Source: AB-137-C09 sp964645625 (GTDB lineage: Bacteria; Pseudomonadota; Zetaproteobacteria; Mariprofundales; Mariprofundaceae). Taken from it: a stretch of DNA of 64,000 bases. The position numbers and the translations under genes were made by a program. Every line of letters begins with the position of its first letter. The stretch's first letter is position 1. The notes under the pieces are model-generated. The model was not told the origin of the DNA, searched no databases, and saw only the letters and a list, made by a program, of their open reading frames with translations. Shown one piece after another: positions 16,408 through 26,000 of the stretch. The DNA lies in assembly GCA_964645625.1 (NCBI GenBank), contig CAZYAI010000002.1:1-64000 (forward strand), written 5' to 3'.

Positions 16408-18702
16408 ATGAGCGAAACACAAACACCGAATAATTTGGCTGCATACATTTGGTCGCTGGCAGATTTATTGCGGGGCGACTTTAAGCATAGCCAATATGGG
16501 CGCATTATTTTACCGTTTACCTTATTACGCCGCCTTGAGGGTGTACTTGAAGCGAGTAAAGAAGCGGTGCTGGCTAAACATGCGCAAGTGTTACAGATGA
16601 ACCTCCCTGAAGCAGCGCAAGAGAAGTTGATTCTTCGTGCTACGGATGGGCTTTCCTTTTTCAATGTGTCCAAGATGGATTTGAGCAAGTTGGGGGAAGC
16701 AGGTATCAAGGATAACTTGGAATCTTACCTACAAGGCTTCTCCAAAGATGCGCGAGAAATCTTTGAGCATTTCAAGTTTTCTGAATTTATTGCGCAGCTT
16801 GCCGATGCCAACCTGCTCTACAAAATCGTGCAAAAAGTGCGCACCATGAATTTAAGCCCCAAAGCGATTTCCAATCATGACATGGGTTTGGTGTTTGAAG
16901 AGCTGATCCGCCGCTTTGCCGAAAGCTCGAATGAAACAGCGGGTGAACATTTTACACCACGAGACATTATCCGCCTCACCACATCCTTAGTCTTTATGGA
17001 AGATGATGATGTGCTCACCAAAGAGGGTGTGATCCGCACGATTTATGACCCTACAGCAGGCACAGGCGGCTTTTTATCGTCTGGCATGGAGTATGTGCAT
17101 GAACTAAACCCTAAAGCTGTGATTCGCGCTTTTGGTCAAGAGCTAAACCCTGAATCTTATGCGATTTGCAAAGCGGATATGCTGATTAAGGGGCAAGAGG
17201 TGAATAACATCAAGCTGGGCAACACCTTGTCTCAAGACCAGCTTTATGCCGACAAGTTTGATTATATGCTCTCCAACCCGCCCTTCGGCGTGGATTGGAA
17301 AAAGATTGAGAAAGCTATTAAAGATGAACACAGCATCAAAGGCTTTGATGGTCGCTTTGGGGCTGGTTTGCCAAGGGTATCGGATGGTTCGTTATTATTC
17401 TTGATGCATTTGATGAGCAAGTTAAGGGATAGTTTTCAGGGTGGCGGCAGGATTGGCATCATCCTCAATGGTTCACCGTTGTTTACTGGTGGCGCGGGTT
17501 CGGGTGAATCAGAAATCCGTCGTTATATTTTAGAAGCTGATTTACTCGAAGCCATTATAGCATTGCCGACCGATATGTTTTATAACACTGGCATTGCTAC
17601 CTATGTGTGGATTCTTTCCAATAAAAAAGCCGATGAACGTAAGGGCAAAATTCAATTGATTAACGGTGTAAACCTGTGCAGTAAAATGCGTAAATCGCTT
17701 GGCTCTAAACGTCATGTGATGGATGAAAGCGATATTGCCACCATCACCCGCAGCTTTGGCGCGTTTGAAGTGGTGGATGCAAGAGCGTTAAACAAACCTG
17801 CGGATGTTAAAAGCAATCGGGGCAGACAATCGGATAATCCCAAAACGGAAGCTGTTAAAACATTTTCAAGCAAGGTGTTTGATAGCCACGAATTCGGTTA
17901 TCGCCGTATCACCATTGAGCGACCATTGCGTGAATCCTATCAATTCAGTGATGCGCGCGTTGCAGGTTTAAGGTTTGCGCCCAAGCCGCTGAATGCCGCC
18001 ATGCAGTGGATGTATGAAAGTTATGGCGACGCTTGTTACGCCAGTTTAACCGAGCTTGAAGATGAGATTCGTATTCACTTTAAAGCCAACTTTAAAGAGC
18101 TTAAAGAAAAGCAAATTAAAGACCTGCTCACCCCCGACACATGGCAAGATCAGAAGCAGATCATGGAACAAGCGGGGCAACTGCAACAAGCCATAGGCAG
18201 TGCGCAGCATGATGATATGAATGGTTATGATGCCGCGATCAAAAAAGCAGGCATCAAGCTTGATAGCAAAGCCAAAAAACAAATCACTGCGGCTGTAAGC
18301 TGGAAAAACCCTGATGCTGAAAAAGTCATCAAGCAAATCCACAACAATACACCGCCGAATCCTTTGTATGGTTTGTTTGATGTGGATGGGCAAACCATTG
18401 AATACACAGCAGATGGCGACCTGCGCGACCATGAAAATGTAAGCCTTGATCCTTCGCAAGCTGTAAATGCCATCAATGAAGCCTACTTCAAAAAAGAAGT
18501 GCAGCCGCATGTGCCAGATGCCTGGATTGATGCAAGCAAAAAAGACGCAAAAGATGGTGAGATTGGCATCGTGGGTTATGAAATCCCGTTCAATCGCCAT
18601 TTTTATGTCTATCAACCACCAAGACCGCTCGAAGAGATTGATGCAGAATTGGATGCCGTGAGTGCCGAGATTATGAGGCTGCTGCAAGCGGTGCATTCGT
18701 GA
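16408..18702 (+). CDS. hsdM: Type I restriction-modification DNA methyltransferase subunit HsdM
   Basis: 764 residues. An N-terminal HsdM helical domain (NNLAAYIWSLADLLRGDFK) precedes an N6-adenine methylase core with the SAM-binding motif DPTAGTGGFL (about 214) and catalytic NPPF (about 290). The C-terminal part after residue about 480 is long and charged, giving a protein larger than E. coli HsdM (529). HsdM with HsdS methylates adenine at the recognition site. The gene shares a 4-nt GTGA overlap with the DUF1016 gene, so the two are translationally coupled. Confidence 0.95.
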   Translation: MSETQTPNNLAAYIWSLADLLRGDFKHSQYGRIILPFTLLRRLEGVLEASKEAVLAKHAQVLQMNLPEAAQEKLILRATDGLSFFNVSKMDLSKLGEAGIKDNLESYLQGFSKDAREIFEHFKFSEFIAQLADANLLYKIVQKVRTMNLSPKAISNHDMGLVFEELIRRFAESSNETAGEHFTPRDIIRLTTSLVFMEDDDVLTKEGVIRTIYDPTAGTGGFLSSGMEYVHELNPKAVIRAFGQELNPESYAICKADMLIKGQEVNNIKLGNTLSQDQLYADKFDYMLSNPPFGVDWKKIEKAIKDEHSIKGFDGRFGAGLPRVSDGSLLFLMHLMSKLRDSFQGGGRIGIILNGSPLFTGGAGSGESEIRRYILEADLLEAIIALPTDMFYNTGIATYVWILSNKKADERKGKIQLINGVNLCSKMRKSLGSKRHVMDESDIATITRSFGAFEVVDARALNKPADVKSNRGRQSDNPKTEAVKTFSSKVFDSHEFGYRRITIERPLRESYQFSDARVAGLRFAPKPLNAAMQWMYESYGDACYASLTELEDEIRIHFKANFKELKEKQIKDLLTPDTWQDQKQIMEQAGQLQQAIGSAQHDDMNGYDAAIKKAGIKLDSKAKKQITAAVSWKNPDAEKVIKQIHNNTPPNPLYGLFDVDGQTIEYTADGDLRDHENVSLDPSQAVNAINEAYFKKEVQPHVPDAWIDASKKDAKDGEIGIVGYEIPFNRHFYVYQPPRPLEEIDAELDAVSAEIMRLLQAVHS

Positions 18703-19766
18703 GTGTAAACAAGCATGGCGTGAATGCAGATGACTACAAGGTATGGCTTGGCGAACTCAAGCAGAAGTTTCAGCAAACGCAGTTAAAAGCTGCCGTTCAA
18801 GTCAACGCAAACCTTCTTGAGTTTTATTGGGGTTTGGGAAAAGACATCGTTGACAAGCAAGCGAATGCCACTTGGGGCGATGGTTTTTTGAAACAATTAA
18901 GCCATGACTTAATGCGTGAATTCCCTGATGTGAAAGGGTTCTCTCTGCGAAACATGGCATTCATTCGTCAGTGGTATCTGTTTTGGAATCAGGAATCTGT
19001 AATTGTGAAACAGCCTGTTTCACAATTAAGCCAACAGCTTGTTGACCAATTGACCCAAATCCCTTGGGGACACAACCTAAAAATTATCGCCAAGTGTAAA
19101 AACAGAACAGAAGCCCTCTATTATGTGCAGCAAACACAGGTGCATGGTTGGAGCCGCAGCGTACTCACCCATCAAATCGAGAGCGGCTTGTGGCAGCGCG
19201 ACGGTAAAGCCGTCAATAACTTTGCAGCCACCTTGCCCGCCATACAATCCGACCTTGCCCAGCAAACGCTTAAAGACCCTTATGTGTTTGATTTCTTAAC
19301 CTTAAGCAACGATTACACCGAACGTGAACTGGAACAAAATCTGGTCAAACATATCACCGCATTTTTATTGGAACTCGGCGCTGGCTTTGCTTATGTTGGC
19401 AAACAAGTCCCCTTGCAAGTGGGCGAACGGGCGTTCTTTTTGGATTTGTTGTTTTACCACATCCATTTGCATTGCTATGTGGTGATCGAACTCAAAACCA
19501 CCGACTTTGAACCTGAATACGCAGGCAAGTTAAATTTTTACCTCAAAGCCGTGGATGAAATTTTACGCCAAGATGGTGATGCCGCGACCATTGGTATGTT
19601 ATTGTGCAAAGGTCAGGATAAAATGGTAGCAGAATACGCCTTGAGCGACATCAACAAACCCATCGGTGTTTCTGCCTACCAACTCACCCAATCACTACCT
19701 GAAAACCTACAATCCCAATTACCAAGCATTGAAGACATCGAACAAGAATTAGCAGGTGAGTTATGA
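18699..19766 (+). CDS. DUF1016 / YhcG-type PDDEXK nuclease domain protein
   Basis: 355 residues, GTG start overlapping the hsdM stop. An N-terminal DUF1016 region (LLEFYWGLGKDIVDKQ, FSLRNMAFIRQWY) precedes a PD-(D/E)XK-like domain with FFLDLLFYHIHLHCYVVIELK; the D and the ExK are the expected metal-binding residues, at about 247 and 262-264. The end is SIEDIEQELAGEL. YhcG-type genes often sit inside type I restriction operons, where their role is not settled; an accessory nuclease or DNA-junction function is inferred. It overlaps hsdS by 4 nt (ATGA), so hsdM, this gene and hsdS form one coupled operon. Confidence 0.9.
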   Translation: MSVNKHGVNADDYKVWLGELKQKFQQTQLKAAVQVNANLLEFYWGLGKDIVDKQANATWGDGFLKQLSHDLMREFPDVKGFSLRNMAFIRQWYLFWNQESVIVKQPVSQLSQQLVDQLTQIPWGHNLKIIAKCKNRTEALYYVQQTQVHGWSRSVLTHQIESGLWQRDGKAVNNFAATLPAIQSDLAQQTLKDPYVFDFLTLSNDYTERELEQNLVKHITAFLLELGAGFAYVGKQVPLQVGERAFFLDLLFYHIHLHCYVVIELKTTDFEPEYAGKLNFYLKAVDEILRQDGDAATIGMLLCKGQDKMVAEYALSDINKPIGVSAYQLTQSLPENLQSQLPSIEDIEQELAGEL

Positions 19767-21100
19767 AATATAAAGCATACCCTGAGTATAAGGATTCTGG
19801 GGTGGAGTGGTTGGGAGAGATACCAGCAGACTGGAAAACTAGCAAGTTGCGGTATATGTTCTCGTTCGCTAAAGGGTTAACTATTACGAAAGAGAACCTG
19901 ACCGATGAAGGTGTGCCCTGTGTAAATTACGGTGAAGTGCATTCCAAGTACGGGTTTGAGGTAGACCCTGCAACTCATTCTCTAAAATGTGTCAGTGAAA
20001 GTTATTTGAAATCTTCACCAAGTGCGTTGCTATCAAGGGGAGACTTGGTTTTTGCCGATACGTCTGAAGATATTGAAGGGTCAGGGAATTTCACTCAATT
20101 AACAAGCGACCAGCCTATATTTGCTGGCTACCATACAATTATTGCTCGTCCTTTTAATCGAAAAAGTAGTCGGTTTTATGCATACCTTTTAGATTCATTG
20201 GAACTTAGAACACAAGTAAGGCATGCGGTGAAAGGCGTAAAAGTTTTTAGCATTACTCAAGAAATTTTACGTGGAATTAATGTTTGGATTCCTACTATCG
20301 AAGAACAAAAACAAATCGCCAACTTCCTCGACCGTGAAACCGCCAAAATCGACACTTTGATTGAAAAACAACAACAGCTCATCAAACTGCTCAAAGAAAA
20401 ACGCCAAGCAGTCATCAGCCATGCCGTCACCAAAGGTCTAAACCCCAACGCCCCCATGAAGGATTCAGGCATCGAATGGCTAGGAGAAGTACCAGAGCAT
20501 TGGGCGATAAAAAACTATCGCTATGCCACAAAAGTATACCGTGGAAAGTTTGGACATAGACCTAGAAATGATCCTGCATTTTATGATGGGGACTACCCTT
20601 TTATTCAAACTGGTGATATCGCTCAAGCAGGAAAGAAAATCAAGAAATATAAACAAACACTAAATGATAGAGGCATAAGTGTTAGCCAGAAGTTTCCTGC
20701 AGGCACATTAGTTATGGCAATTGCTGCCAATATCGGAGACGCGGCAATTCTAGATTTTGAAGCTTATGCACCTGATAGTGTTGTTGGGTTTAAACCAAAT
20801 CACGATATTGATTTGAAGTTCTTAAGATACAGTTTAACGGCTGCGTTGCCCGCTTTAGAACAATCATCAACTCAAAGTGCTCAGGCAAATCTAAATATTG
20901 ATAGAATTGGAACTGTGAAGGCGGCGTTTCCTCCTTTGACTGAACAAAAAAGAATAGTGATTGAAGTTGATAGGCTAATCAAGAGTTATGATGTCATTGA
21001 AAAGAAAGCTAAGATTTCAATAAAACTTTTGAGTGAACGTCGCATAGCTCTTATTTCCGCTGCGGTGACGGGTAAGATCGATGTGAGAGATATAAAGTGA
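19763..21100 (+). CDS. hsdS: Type I restriction specificity subunit HsdS (island copy)
   Basis: 445 residues with two target-recognition domains separated by conserved helices; the halves start with DSGVEWLGEIP and DSGIEWLGEVP. The first domain is nearly identical to that of the orphan hsdS at 10316. The second (YRGKFGHRPRNDPAFYDGDYPF, PAGTLVMAIAANIGD) is different, so the two proteins should recognise bipartite sites sharing one half. The ATGA overlap with the upstream gene indicates translational coupling. The recognition-domain coding regions look richer in A/T than hsdM. Confidence 0.95.
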   Translation: MKYKAYPEYKDSGVEWLGEIPADWKTSKLRYMFSFAKGLTITKENLTDEGVPCVNYGEVHSKYGFEVDPATHSLKCVSESYLKSSPSALLSRGDLVFADTSEDIEGSGNFTQLTSDQPIFAGYHTIIARPFNRKSSRFYAYLLDSLELRTQVRHAVKGVKVFSITQEILRGINVWIPTIEEQKQIANFLDRETAKIDTLIEKQQQLIKLLKEKRQAVISHAVTKGLNPNAPMKDSGIEWLGEVPEHWAIKNYRYATKVYRGKFGHRPRNDPAFYDGDYPFIQTGDIAQAGKKIKKYKQTLNDRGISVSQKFPAGTLVMAIAANIGDAAILDFEAYAPDSVVGFKPNHDIDLKFLRYSLTAALPALEQSSTQSAQANLNIDRIGTVKAAFPPLTEQKRIVIEVDRLIKSYDVIEKKAKISIKLLSERRIALISAAVTGKIDVRDIK

Positions 21101-21131
21101 AGCTCGAAAACAAAGGTGGAAACACACTTAT

Positions 21132-21222
21132 TTAGCTTCCCGTTTAAGGCGGAACAAAAAGAAGCGGTCATCTTGAAAACCGTTTTTTTGTAGGGTGGAT
21201 AAGCGGAGCGCAGCCACCTAAC
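21132..21222. repeat. Element-end remnant and GTAGGGTGGATAAGCGG hairpin
   Basis: AGCTTCCCGTTTAAGGCGG at 21133-21151 is an isolated outer end of the miniature element. It is followed at 21191-21222 by GTAGGGTGGATAAGCGGAGC, then GCAGCCACC, a short palindromic repeat of a kind common between genes in many Proteobacteria. Confidence 0.6.
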
Positions 21223-21325
21223 TTTTCCGAATGCTATAGCGTCGGATTCTCTCAACACCTTGGGAGGCAGAGGATTGAGGGTGTTCGCGAATCAGAAGTG
21301 GAGGGTTCTTCGGCTTGACCGCTGT

Positions 21326-21347
21326 GGTTATTGTACATACAATAACC
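21326..21347. promoter_or_regulatory. Palindromic operator candidate of brnTA
   Basis: GGTTATTGTA and TACAATAACC are perfect 10-bp arms around a 2-nt centre, ending 2 nt before the brnT ATG. BrnA antitoxins repress their own operon, so this is a likely BrnA site. The palindrome was read directly; its function is inferred. Confidence 0.7.
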
Positions 21348-21349
21348 CT

Positions 21350-21613
21350 ATGCAATACGAATGGGATGAACGTAAAAATGAGCAAAATATAGCAAAGCAT
21401 GGTTTTGACTTTGCTAGTGTTGAACTGTTTGAATGGGAACATGCGGTGATTTATGAAGATGTACGCCGTCAGTATTTAGAAACCCGCTTTATTGCATACA
21501 GCTACATCCAAGCACGCCTTGTGGTGCTCGTCTACACCATGCGTTCAGACTGTGTACGTGTGATCAGCTTGCGGAAAGCCAACACAAGAGAGGTGAAACA
21601 ACATGGGAACTAA
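21350..21613 (+). CDS. brnT: BrnT family ribonuclease toxin
   Basis: 87 residues from ATG 21350. A longer frame from 21260 would run through the operator palindrome and is rejected. The MQYEWDERKNEQNIAKHGFDF start is the BrnT signature, followed by acidic and arginine-rich strands (ETRFIAYSYIQARLVVLVYT) and the IRV/ISLRKA..E end. BrnT has a RelE-like fold and cleaves RNA. It overlaps brnA by 11 nt, the usual toxin-first order. Its place between hsdS and hsdR suggests a stabilising role for the island (inference). Confidence 0.9.
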   Translation: MQYEWDERKNEQNIAKHGFDFASVELFEWEHAVIYEDVRRQYLETRFIAYSYIQARLVVLVYTMRSDCVRVISLRKANTREVKQHGN

Positions 21614-21887
21614 AACCGATTGGGCGCGTATTGATGCGCTTACTGATGACGATATTGCCAAGGCTGTTGCCAGCGACCCTGATGCTGCACCATTAGAAGC
21701 AAAAGGATTGAAAAAAATCAACAAGGGCGGAAGACCCCACAAAGCCATAACCAAGCAAGTTACAACAATGCGACTATCGCCAGATGTTATCGCCTTCTTT
21801 AAGGCAGGAGCAAAAGATGGCAAAGGCTGGCAAACGCGGCTATCCGATATGCTGGATGATTACGTAAAAACACATAAACCAAGCTAA
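21603..21887 (+). CDS. brnA: BrnA family antitoxin
   Basis: 94 residues. The C-terminal half (KQVTTMRLSPDVIAFFKAG, GWQTRLSDMLDDYVK) is a ribbon-helix-helix DNA-binding domain, as in BrnA; the N-terminal half should wrap the toxin. The start overlaps the brnT stop by 11 nt. It probably represses the operon by binding the palindrome at 21326-21347. Confidence 0.88.
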   Translation: MGTKTDWARIDALTDDDIAKAVASDPDAAPLEAKGLKKINKGGRPHKAITKQVTTMRLSPDVIAFFKAGAKDGKGWQTRLSDMLDDYVKTHKPS

Positions 21888-21972
21888 AGTTTGTTGACCT
21901 TTGGTATCAACCAACGCTTGAAGTTTAGCATCGGCAATCATACGTTGCTGCCTCTCTTGCTGTAGTAATAAT
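21888..21972 (-). other. Possible coding remnant left of the miniature element
   Basis: Read on the minus strand this stretch is open and helix-like (LQQERQQRMIADAKLQALVD) but has no start and no full gene. It looks like a leftover of an interrupted gene. I do not recognise the family. Confidence 0.3.
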
Positions 21973-22165
21973 GGGCTTTCCGTTTAAGACGGGACAAAAG
22001 CAATATAGATATGCGTGACATCGTAGGTTGTGGTTGAGGTACGAAACCCAACTTTAAAACAACCATACGTTATTTAGGCTATGCTCTTTTGTTGGGTTTC
22101 GTGCCTCAACCCAACCTACATTATCGTGTTGTAGTGTACATGAGTCCCGTCTTAAAAGGGAAGCC
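21973..22165. mobile_element. Complete 193-bp miniature inverted-repeat element
   Basis: The outer ends are GGGCTTTCCGTTTAAGACGG and, at the right, CCCGTCTTAAAAGGGAAGCC, about 20 bp of terminal inverted repeat. Inside are facing copies of GTAGGTTG(T)GGTTGAGG and its complement. There is no coding capacity. No matching target duplication is visible at this copy, and the flanks do not resemble one another. Confidence 0.85.
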
Positions 22166-22556
22166 GCAAAGAGCAACTGAAGCTGGACGAAGCCGACCGC
22201 AGCAACCTTTTTGACCGCTTAGAAAAAATATCCTATGGGGTCTGGCTTGACTTTTGGATGCTTGATTTGGGTGTAGCTATCGTTCAGAAAAAGTGCTTCT
22301 TGGTCTTGAATGGTATATGCAAGTTTACCTTTTTATGCCTAGTCGGCGAAAACCGCCGAAAAGAAGCATTTTAATAAACCATAACTTCGACATTGAAGTC
22401 TTTAATTTTACAATCGGAGGGCACATTACTTTACGGTTGGACGGATTATTGGTTGTTGTCACAAGTAAACTTCACCATCATGAAGCAAGGGACTTGCCTA
22501 TTCCATTTTCATGGCGCACATTTGTCGTTGAACCAAGAAATATGATGTAGTTTTTC
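22166..22556 (+). other. Possible gene remnant and hairpin between element and antitoxin remnant
   Basis: Directly after the miniature element the + strand reads KEQLKLDEADRSNLFDRLEK in an open frame that has no start and then becomes non-coding in character. A GC-rich hairpin, TCGGCG/CGCCGA, lies near 22343-22360. An 85-codon open frame at 22293-22550 has no recognisable features or good ribosome binding site. I see no supportable gene here. Confidence 0.3.
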
Positions 22557-22580
22557 TTGGTAAATCATAAAGGTATAGTG

Positions 22581-23021
22581 ATGCAAACTATTGAAAATAA
22601 GATTATTTATCGCATATACGGACATGGCAGGGGTTGGTCGTTCTCGGCGAATGATTTCACCGCTGAATTTAAGCGCAGTAGCATTGACTGGGTGCTATCG
22701 AATTTAACGGAGTCGGGGAAAGTCCGCCGCATTTACCGTGGGATTTATGACCACCCTAAATATAGTGAGCTTTTCAAACAGAACTTAAGCCCTGATTACG
22801 ATCAAGTAGCACAAGCATTTGCGCGTAAATTTAATTGGCGCATTCAGCCCACTGGTGATGCAGCTCTAAATCTGCTGGGGCTTTCAACACAGGTGCTGAG
22901 TCGCCCTGTTTACTTGTCGGATGGCCCAAGCTGAAATTATAAGATATTGGATACCTTTACTATAGAATTTAAAAAGTCTGCATTAAAAGATTTGGAAGAT
23001 GAAATAAATCATATGCAATGA
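22581..23021 (+). pseudogene. DUF6088 (AbiEi-like) antitoxin gene with nonsense codon
   Basis: From ATG 22581 (AAAGG 7 nt upstream) the frame gives MQTIENKIIYRIYGHGRGWS, then a winged-helix region and PTGDAALNLLGLSTQVLSRP, all typical of DUF6088/AbiEi antitoxins. It stops at TGA 22932 after YLSDGPS. The same frame then continues NYKILDTFTIEFKKSALKD, which is what the family has next; CGA to TGA would explain the stop. A second stop at 23019 ends it well short of the family's usual length of about 200. No partner toxin is present. Confidence 0.8.
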
Positions 23022-23058
23022 AGGGTTGGTTTGTGTTTGAGGAAGGGGAGCAGGCATT

Positions 23059-26000
23059 ATGGGCAAAGCAAACGAGTTAACATTTCAGAATGATATGATT
23101 AGGCAATTGATTGCTAATGGCTGGCTTCTGGGTAAACCTGAAAACTATAATCGTGAGTTGGCTCTGTATGAAGAAGACTTGCTTGGCTTTGTGCAAGATA
23201 CCCAACCAGAGCAATGGGAAAAATATTGTAAGCTTTACCCCAATAACCCTGAACAAAAATTGTTAGCGTGTGTAGCCCATCAACTCGATAAAGCCGACCC
23301 CAATGCTGCCCATAAAGAGATGCGCACTTTTGGTACACTTGGCGTACTCCGTCACCCTATCAAAGACCGAGGTGCTCGCTTTAGCCTGTGCCAATTTAAA
23401 CCTGAACATGATTTAAACCCAGATACGTTAGCCCGTTACCAACAGAATCGTTTGCGTGTGCTGCCTGAGCTGGTGTATTCACCGTGGGCAACGGATGAAC
23501 ACCAAGCTGAAACTGGCATGAGAGCCAAAAAATGGCGCATTGACTTGGTGTTGTTTGTGAATGGCTTGCCTGTGGCGACCCTAGAGCTTAAATCAGCGTT
23601 TAAGCAAGCCGTAGAAAATGCCATCAAGCAATACAAGACCACACGTTTTGCCATCGACCCGATCACCAAGAAGCGAGAGCCGTTATTGACCTTTAAACGC
23701 GGTGCTTTGGTGCATTTTGCGGTGAGCCAATATGAAGTTTATATGGCAACCAAGCTGGAAGGCACAAATACATTCTTTTTACCCTTTAATAAAGGCACGA
23801 AGGATGGCGGAGCTGGCAATGATGTGCCTGAAGATGTAAACCAGTATGCAACCGACTATTTATGGAATGAGGTGTTGTTGCCTGAAAACTTGCTCAATAT
23901 CTTGTCCAGATTTGTGCATTTACACATTGAAGAAAAAGAAGATTGGCAAGGCAAACGATTTAAAGAGGAAACCCTAATCTTTCCGCGCTATCATCAGTGG
24001 GATGTGGTGAAGAAGCTCATTGAGGATGCCAAGGAAAATGGTGTGGGGCAAAAGTATTTGATTCAGCACTCAGCAGGATCAGGCAAATCCAATTCCATTG
24101 CTTGGACTGCACATCAACTGTCATCGCTTTATGATGAGAACGGCGATAAGCAATTTCATTCTGTGATTATCGTGACGGATAGAACGGTGCTGGACGATCA
24201 ACTGCAAGACACCATTTATCAGTTTGAGCATGTCGATGGTGTGGTCGGGCGCATCAATCGCAATGACGGGGAAGGCTCAAAATCTGAGCAATTGGCGAAA
24301 GCGTTAGAGTGCGCGCAACCCATTATTATTGTGACCATCCAAACCTTTCCATTCGTGCTTCAAGCGATTGAACATCATACCAATTTGCAAGCGCGGCATT
24401 ACGCTGTGATCGCTGATGAAGCCCACTCTTCGCAAACTGGCTCTACGGCTAGGCAACTTAAAGAAGTATTGATGATGGGTGGCAAAGAACATGCACCTTT
24501 GGATGCGGATGAAGTGCTGAGCAGTGAAGATATTTTGGATGCTGCGGTAGCATCACGTAGGGCTTCGGCAAACTTGAGCTATTTTGCATTTACTGCGACA
24601 CCTAAGACGAAAACCTTAGAACTCTTTGGACGTTTGCCAAACCCACATGAGCCACCATCGAAGGAGAACTTGCCAGCGGCATACCACGTGTACTCCATGC
24701 GCCAAGCGATTGAAGAAGGGTTTATTCTTGATGTGTTGAAGCATTACACCAACTATAAAGTAGCCTATAATCTAGCACAAAAGATTCAGGGTCAAGACCA
24801 AGAAGTGGATAGCAAGAAAGCCAAAGTAAAACTCAACCAATGGGTTCGACTGCATGACTACAATATTGCACAAAAAGTGCAGGTGATCGTTGAACATTTT
24901 AAAGACAATGTGATGGGATTGTTAGGCGGGCAAGCCAAAGCTATGGTGGTGACCAGCTCTCGCAAAGAGGCCGTGCGCTATAAACTTGCCCTTGATAAAT
25001 ATATTCAGGAAAAAGGCTACCAAAAGATTCATGCCATGGTTGCCTTCTCTGGTGAGGTAGCGTTTAACGAAAAAGACCCCAATGCTGCAAGCTTATTAGG
25101 GGAGAAATTTACTGAGCCGAGTATGAACCCTAATCTTAAAGGTAGGGATATGCGCAAGGCTTTTGATTCGGATGACTATCAAGTCATGATTGTGGCAAAT
25201 AAGTTTCAAACAGGGTTTGACCAGCCAAAACTATGCGCCATGTATGTGGATAAAAAGCTGGGTGGTGTGGAATGCGTGCAAACATTATCGCGTTTGAATC
25301 GCACCTACCCCAGTAAAGCCGAGACGGGTACGTTTGTGCTGGATTTCTTTAATGAACCTGAAGATATTCTGGAGTCATTCCAGCCTTATTATCAAACCGC
25401 AGAACTTGCAGATGTATCTGATCCAAATCTGATTTTTGAACTGTTTGAGAAGCTTAGGGCATCAGGGATTTTTACGTGGCAAGAAGTAGAGCAGTTTTGC
25501 CAAGCGTTTTTTGTAAAAAACAAGAGTAATGCGGCGATTGCCAATATTTGTAAGCCCGCAGTGCAACGCTGGCAACAACGCTATACATCTGCTCTGGATG
25601 CGTTGAAACAAGCTAAAGATATGTTTGAACGTAGCAAGAAAACGGGTGATCCTGTGTTGATTGCTAATGCTGAGAAAAGCTTTAAAGATTGCAAAACAGA
25701 GAAAGATGCCTTGGATATTTTTAAAAAAGATTTAGGGACCTTTGTGCGTTTTTATGAGTTTATGTCTCAAATTGTAGATTATGATGATAAAGACTTGGAG
25801 AAATTAAGCCTGTATGCGCGAAACTTGCGCCCTATGTTACGTGAGACGCTGGTTGAAGATGATGATATTGATTTGAATTCAGTGGTATTAAGCCATTATC
25901 GTTTATCGGCGATTCGCCAGCAAGATTTGCTTATGGAAGCAGAAGGTAATTATGGGCTTGAGCCAGGTGAAGGTTTGGGTTCAGGTACACCGAAAGATAA

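Noticed and set aside
18046..18696. 216-codon minus-strand open frame
   Set aside because: Antisense to the hsdM 3' half; no start signals or family features.
22293..22550. 85-codon open frame before the DUF6088 remnant
   Set aside because: No good ribosome binding site, no recognisable pattern, and it covers a hairpin; kept only as unassigned sequence.
22932..22934. Selenocysteine or read-through at the in-frame TGA
   Set aside because: The family position is not a Cys/Sec site, no SECIS-like stem is apparent after the codon, and the frame ends early anyway.
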